DNA from: JAGMDK01 sp023128695
GTDB taxonomy: Bacteria; Planctomycetota; Phycisphaerae; UBA1845; Fen-1342
Direction of reading: 5' to 3'
DNA length: 10,367 nt
NCBI GenBank assembly: GCA_030628805.1
Contig: DAOVQG010000166.1
Coordinates: 1-10,367, forward strand
Under the pieces are notes generated by a model. It had not been told where the DNA came from, ran no database searches, and worked only from the letters and a program-made list of their open reading frames with translations. The translations under genes were made by a program, and so were the position numbers. The first letter of the stretch is position 1; the number at the start of each line of letters is the position of its first letter. This document shows positions 6,441-10,367 of the stretch, in pieces.

Positions 6441-6698
6441 ATGCGACGATACAATTGCCCGAACTGCGGCGACGAGATGAGCAGGGGGTACGTACAGGTC
6501 GGCATGCGGCCGTTGGGTGAGGCGCCGACGATCACCGTGGAACGGGTGACGGTGTCGGTATTGGAGGACGCGGTCGGCACGGTGCGAGCGGCGCACGAGA
6601 CCGAGGTGGGCGCCAAGATCATGGCCCGCGTGCTGGCGATTCGACGCGCGGGACAGATTCCCTGTGTTTACCGCGTGGCGGGTGAGCACGACGATTAG
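6441..6698 (+). CDS. 85-aa protein with an N-terminal CxxC knuckle
   Basis: The start is ATG 6441, after a weak purine-rich site (AAAGAGAG); it gives the N-terminus MRRYNCPNCGDEMSRGYVQV, typical of small zinc-ribbon proteins that open with 'CPxCG'. C6 and C9 make one metal knuckle; the only other cysteine is C75 (in IPCVYRV), so a complete four-Cys ribbon is absent within one chain. The middle (29-60) is rich in Val and predicted strand, and the end is acidic (GEHDD). Third codon positions are strongly G/C, supporting real coding. It starts 50 bases after cydB and may be its last operon member. I do not recognise a named family, and function is unknown. Confidence 0.65.
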   Translation: MRRYNCPNCGDEMSRGYVQVGMRPLGEAPTITVERVTVSVLEDAVGTVRAAHETEVGAKIMARVLAIRRAGQIPCVYRVAGEHDD

Positions 6699-6970
6699 CT
6701 TGCGGTCGCGTCCGGCCTGTCTGTCGGAGAGCGAATCTTGGATGATCAGGGCGGCACGGTTAATTGTGCGCGGGCGATGGGCAAACAAGACGGATGACCG
6801 TGGCGGCAGCGGCCGGCTCTGGGCATACACCGGCGACGCGGCCACCCGCCGCGCGAGCGAGGGTGTGGATACACCATGATTGGCCGGCCGTCCCCCAAAC
6901 TTGCCCGTGTCTGCACTATCCGCTACTGTCCCTGCCGTACTTCGAGAGCGCCGACTTAGGAGCAGGGCTC
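6699..6970. other. Spacer between the cyd cluster and the TIR module
   Basis: This 272-bp G+C-rich stretch separates the 85-aa gene from the 63-aa gene. An in-frame upstream extension of the small gene starts at 6764, but its residues are low in coding character (Pro, Arg and Ala runs) and no ribosome-binding site precedes it. I find no strong terminator, promoter or repeat. The TIR module probably has its own promoter here. Confidence 0.4.
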
Positions 6971-7162
6971 ATGGCAAGTGACCTGGAAGCCAAACGCATC
7001 CAGCATCTCTACGAGCTACTGGACACGTACCATGATAAACTGGCCTTGGTCGAGCAGGATCAAGCGGTACTCGCGCACGCACGATTGTCTGTTGCTACTC
7101 ACAATTGCCGCGTCTCACTCGCAAGTATAGGCTGCGCGGCGGTTACGGGCGAATTAGGCTAG
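6971..7162 (+). CDS. 63-aa helical protein coupled to the TIR-STAND gene
   Basis: ATG 6971 follows TAGGAG (6957-6962) with an 8-base gap, a better initiation site than any upstream start in this frame. The first 40 residues, MASDLEAKRIQHLYELLDTY and HDKLALVEQDQAVLAHARLS, look amphipathic-helical. They recall short helical modules found at the N-termini of bacterial NTPase, TIR and CHAT proteins, though this is memory-based. The last 20 residues (from THNCRVSL to TGELG) are less regular, and a frameshift relative to relatives cannot be excluded. The stop lies 3 bases before the ATG of the TIR-STAND gene, implying translational coupling; that gene has no strong ribosome-binding site of its own. 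Possible roles are a partner, sensor or guard peptide of the large protein. Confidence 0.5.
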   Translation: MASDLEAKRIQHLYELLDTYHDKLALVEQDQAVLAHARLSVATHNCRVSLASIGCAAVTGELG

Positions 7163-7165
7163 ACG

Positions 7166-10100
7166 ATGTCACTCGAGATCATTGCATCTTTGGCTGCCAC
7201 GCTTGCGCAATGGCTCCAAATCCGCAAGCAACGACGCGAAGCCGGATCGCAGAAGACGATCGCGGACTACAATGAGTGGCTGCGGCGCCAGGAGCATGCC
7301 GACCTTGCAAGCCACCTTGAGGAGAACCGCGACCTCCTGATGCATGTCAAGCAACTGATCGAGGACCAGTCGCTCGACTCGATCGACAGCCAACAGCAAT
7401 TGCAGCAGACGATCGAGCAACGGCTGACCGTTATCAGCGGCGGCGTTGTTGGCCAGATTCTGGGTCCCGTGACGATCAACGTGCAAAGCCCGCCACGGGA
7501 AGCACCGCCGGAAGCACCGCCGACTCCGGTAACCGCAGATCCCGCAGCTCCTGCGCACCGAAACGTGAAAGTAGATTGCGACGTCTTCATCAGCTACAGC
7601 CATCGAGACGAGACCTGGAAGGACCGCCTTCTGCCGCAGCTCAGAGCCCTCGAACAGGCGGGCAAGCTCACTGTTTGGGACGACCGGAAGATCGATGCGG
7701 GCGCTACCTGGTATCCCGAAATCGAGCACGCCATGAACCGGGCGACAGTCGCGGTGTTGCTGATCTCGCCCGACTACCTCGCTTCACAGTTCTGCGTGAA
7801 AGAGGAAGTGCCGCATCTCCTGAAGCGGCGCAGGGCCGAAGGTCTGGTCGTGATTCCGGTCCTGATACGACCGTGCGTCTTCGAGGCCATTGATTGGCTC
7901 AGCCCGATTCAGATGCTCCCGCGTGACGGTAAGGCCGTGGCGGCCGACTACGCAGACAACTACGACGTCGTGTTCGCCGACGTGGCCCGGCGCGTGCTTG
8001 CGGCTGTCAGCGCACTCGCTCCGATGCGCGCCGACGTGAAGACAGCCGACGCCGTTGCGGCAGAGGCGCCGGCTGAAGAAACACCTCCACAGTGGCCGCC
8101 CCTGCCGGACGATGCGGTAGACATTACACGCCTGCCCGTGACCGGGGCCGAGCTGTTCGGCCGTCAATCCGAGCTAAAGCGCCTCGACGAAGCCTGGGAG
8201 ACAGACGAATCGAACGTCCTCAGCTTCGTTGCCTGGGGCGGCGTCGGAAAATCCACCCTCGTCAACAGGTGGCTCGACCGCCTCGGTGCCGACAACTTCC
8301 GCGGCGCCCAGCGCGTCTTCGGCTGGTCGTTCTACAGCCAGGGCGCCGGCCAACGCGTCACCTCCGCGGAGCGCTTCGTCAATTTCGCCCTCCGGTGGTT
8401 CGGCGACGAAGACCCGGACGCTGGCTCGCCTTGGGCAAAGGGCGACCGCCTGGCCAGACTCATCGCCCAGAGACGAACGCTCCTGATCCTCGACGGCATG
8501 GAGCCACTCCAGGCCTCGCGCGACTTTGAGCGAGGGCACATCAAGGATCCTGCCCTGCAAATGCTGGTCCGCGCCCTGGCCAAGTACAACCCCGGCCTGT
8601 GCGTCATCACTACTCGCGAGCCGGTCGCCGATCTGAAGCAATCCAGAACCGGCGCGGTCGAGCACGACCTTGAACAGATCTCCACCCAAGCCGCCCGTTC
8701 TCTGCTCCGCGTCAAAGGCGTGCGCGGCACGGATGCCGAACTCGAAGCCGCCGCGCAGTCCTTCGGCTGTCACGCCCTCGCGATCAACCTCCTCGCCAGC
8801 TACCTCCACGACATCCCCGATCACCCGATCGCGGCTGCCGCGCAGATACCCGACCTCAATATCCCCGAGGAGAAGGGCAGGCACGCGCGCCGGGTAATCT
8901 CCGCCTTTGAGACACGCTTCGGTGACGGGGCCGAAACGGATACCCTGCGCATCATCGGTCTCTTCGATCGCCCGGCGACGAGGCCCGAAATCGATGCCAT
9001 CGTGACCGATCCGCCCATCGCAAACCTGACGTCGAATCTGCACGAGCAGAGCCCTCTGGCCCGCGCTGCGGTCGTCGAGAAGCTCCGCGACATCGGCCTC
9101 ATCGCAAAGAAGAGTAGCCACGCCCAGGATGAGCTTGACGCTCACCCGCTGGTCCGCGAGCACTTCGGCGAGGCCCTGCGCAAGCGTCATGCAAAGGCGT
9201 GGCAGGCCGGCCACAATCGGCTGTACGAGTACCTCAAAGGCCCGGGCTGCGCAAAGGACTTGCCCGACACGCTGGCGGAGATGCAGCCGCTGTTCGCCGC
9301 GGTAACGCACGGCTGCGCGGCGGGCTGCCATCAGGAAGCGTACTACGACGTGTATTTACGGCGGATCGCTCGCGGCGCCGAAGCATACGCCGTGCATAAG
9401 CTCGGCGCGTTCGGCGCCGACCTGGGAGCGCTGGCGGGCTTCTTCGAGGAGCTCTGGCGTCGGCCCGTGAAGACGCTGTCGGCCCCCGCCAGATCGTTCA
9501 TTGTAGGCCGGGCGGGGTTCCGCCTGCGGGCGCTGGGTCGGCTGAGGGATGCCGTTGCGCCGCTGAAGGCCGCGCTCAACGCGGCCACTGAAGCAGAAGA
9601 CTGGACGAGCGCCGCCCGCCGCGCGGTGAACCTCAGCGAACTGCTGCTCACGTTGGGCAAAGTCGAGCAGGCAACTCGATACGCCACCCAAAGCGTCGAC
9701 TATGCCGATCGCAACGACGATGCGTTCCTGCGGATGGCCGTACGGACCGCGTTGGCTGACGCGCTGCACCAGGCCTGGCGCGCGGAGGAAGCGGAGGACC
9801 TGTTTCAAGAGGCGGAGCGGATGCAGATCGAGGACCAGCCGGAGTATCCGTTGTTGTACTCGGTCCAAGGCTTCCAATACTGCGACCTGCTGCTGGGCCG
9901 CGGCGCGTACGAGGACGTCATCAAGCGTGCGACGCAGACGTTGGAATGGGCGGAGGCACAGAAGTTCCTGCTCGACATCGCGCTCGACCACCTGTCGCTC
10001 GGCCGGGCGCATCTGCTCAAAGCCCGGGCCGAGGGCGGCGACACATGTGGGCAGGCCTGGGCGCACCTTGACACCGCGGTGGACAAGCTCCGCGAGGCCG

Positions 10101-10339
10101 GTATGCAAGACCACCTGCCTCGCGGCTTGCTGACACGGGCGGAGTTGTACATATTCACGGGCAGCTTCGACGCTGCTCGCGCCGACCTGAATGAGGCCCT
10201 CGACATCGCCACGCGCGACCCGCAGGGTCGCATGAAGCTGTTTATTACCGACTATCACCTGCTCTCGGCCCGGCTCGAACTGGCCCAGGCCGACGCCGAG
10301 GCGGACGCGGCCAAGGCGAGCCGGGCCGAGAGCAGGTGA
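7166..10339 (+). CDS. TIR-STAND NTPase-TPR protein (bacterial NLR-like); 3' end doubtful
   Basis: The frame encodes 1,057 residues in clear modules. Residues 1-107 are helical, with 'DYNEWLRRQEHADL'. A TIR domain spans about 136-280: CDVFISYSHRDE (138-149), WDDRKIDAGATW (171-182), and Glu185 in WYPEIEHAM, the position of the NADase glutamate in catalytic TIRs. A STAND/NB-ARC-like NTPase follows: FGRQ (331-334), Walker A WGGVGKST (357-364), Walker B LLILDGME (439-446), TTRE (482-485), a GLPL-like GCHALAI (534-540) and HPLVREHF (660-667) in the MHD-like position. Residues about 770-1045 are TPR-like helical repeats, the likely sensor. This order is that of animal and plant NLRs and of bacterial antiphage proteins, so a sensing, oligomerising, NAD-depleting protein is inferred. 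The stop at 10337-10339 lies in a terminal inverted copy of the gene, so residues after about 1,048 are probably artefactual. Confidence 0.9.
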   Translation: MSLEIIASLAATLAQWLQIRKQRREAGSQKTIADYNEWLRRQEHADLASHLEENRDLLMHVKQLIEDQSLDSIDSQQQLQQTIEQRLTVISGGVVGQILGPVTINVQSPPREAPPEAPPTPVTADPAAPAHRNVKVDCDVFISYSHRDETWKDRLLPQLRALEQAGKLTVWDDRKIDAGATWYPEIEHAMNRATVAVLLISPDYLASQFCVKEEVPHLLKRRRAEGLVVIPVLIRPCVFEAIDWLSPIQMLPRDGKAVAADYADNYDVVFADVARRVLAAVSALAPMRADVKTADAVAAEAPAEETPPQWPPLPDDAVDITRLPVTGAELFGRQSELKRLDEAWETDESNVLSFVAWGGVGKSTLVNRWLDRLGADNFRGAQRVFGWSFYSQGAGQRVTSAERFVNFALRWFGDEDPDAGSPWAKGDRLARLIAQRRTLLILDGMEPLQASRDFERGHIKDPALQMLVRALAKYNPGLCVITTREPVADLKQSRTGAVEHDLEQISTQAARSLLRVKGVRGTDAELEAAAQSFGCHALAINLLASYLHDIPDHPIAAAAQIPDLNIPEEKGRHARRVISAFETRFGDGAETDTLRIIGLFDRPATRPEIDAIVTDPPIANLTSNLHEQSPLARAAVVEKLRDIGLIAKKSSHAQDELDAHPLVREHFGEALRKRHAKAWQAGHNRLYEYLKGPGCAKDLPDTLAEMQPLFAAVTHGCAAGCHQEAYYDVYLRRIARGAEAYAVHKLGAFGADLGALAGFFEELWRRPVKTLSAPARSFIVGRAGFRLRALGRLRDAVAPLKAALNAATEAEDWTSAARRAVNLSELLLTLGKVEQATRYATQSVDYADRNDDAFLRMAVRTALADALHQAWRAEEAEDLFQEAERMQIEDQPEYPLLYSVQGFQYCDLLLGRGAYEDVIKRATQTLEWAEAQKFLLDIALDHLSLGRAHLLKARAEGGDTCGQAWAHLDTAVDKLREAGMQDHLPRGLLTRAELYIFTGSFDAARADLNEALDIATRDPQGRMKLFITDYHLLSARLELAQADAEADAAKASRAESR

Positions 10340-10367
10340 TAGTCGGTAATAAACAGCTTCATGCGAC
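10227..10367. repeat. Perfect 51-bp inverted repeat reaching the window end
   Basis: Bases 10317-10367 are the exact reverse complement of 10227-10277, around a 39-base loop (10278-10316). The right arm stops at the last base of the window. Because the left arm is ordinary TPR coding sequence (GRMKLFITDYHLLSARL), a natural terminator of this size is unlikely; fold-back chimerism or an assembly-graph turn-around is more likely. Confidence 0.95.

Noticed and set aside
8174..9331. 385-aa minus-strand frame inside the TIR-STAND gene
   Set aside because: This is an antisense shadow produced by high G+C at third positions; the plus strand shows clear NTPase motifs.
9356..10258. 300-aa minus-strand frame inside the TPR region
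   Set aside because: It is an antisense shadow of the TPR coding sequence, with no family pattern.
10317..10367. Strong hairpin as an intrinsic terminator of the TIR-STAND gene
   Set aside because: The stem is 51 bp, its left arm is coding sequence, there is no T-run, and it ends at the window edge; an assembly fold-back explains it better.

Overview
The window looks like a high-G+C bacterial metagenomic contig, most likely from the Planctomycetota or a close relative. The evidence is an RCC1-type repeat protein with a paired dockerin-like C-terminus of the 'GDxNxDG...DI' kind, a high-G+C lipoprotein, inverted-repeat elements in the intergenic DNA, and a very large TIR-NTPase-TPR protein. 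This placement is inference from style of content; no rRNA or taxonomic marker gene is present, and I see no tRNA, CRISPR array or transposase.

Layout. (1) 1-653: 3' part of an RCC1-repeat, dockerin-tailed secreted protein, built from near-identical 117-bp units and cut off by the window start. (2) 654-924: a repeat-rich spacer between convergent genes, with a 28-bp phased inverted repeat, two GGTGCGTC hairpins and an outer inverted pair. (3) 925-2202, minus strand: a lipoprotein, probably beta-propeller. (4) 2203-2622: non-coding. (5) 2623-3813, plus strand: a 35-aa lysine-rich A+T-rich mini-gene, a rubredoxin and a ZIP-family metal transporter. (6) 3814-4030: spacer with an inverted TCAGCNN heptad array and a small palindrome. 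(7) 4031-6698: cydA-cydB (cytochrome bd quinol oxidase) overlapping by one base, then an 85-aa CxxC protein. (8) 6971-10339: a 63-aa small protein followed after 3 bases by a TIR-STAND-TPR protein of at least about 1,040 residues.

How the parts fit. Rubredoxin plus cytochrome bd suggests a microaerobic or facultative lifestyle with oxygen scavenging and low-potential electron transfer. The ZIP gene adds divalent-metal import and could feed either, but that link is only proximity. The TIR-STAND-TPR gene and its small upstream partner resemble bacterial NLR-like immune or conflict modules and are the best candidate here for a little-described system.

Caution on the right edge. The last 51 bases are a perfect reverse complement of 10227-10277, and the stop codon of the TIR-STAND-TPR reading frame lies inside that copy. 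This looks like a fold-back assembly end, so the true C-terminus is probably missing. The left edge also sits in a near-identical tandem repeat, so both ends may be repeat-caused assembly breaks.
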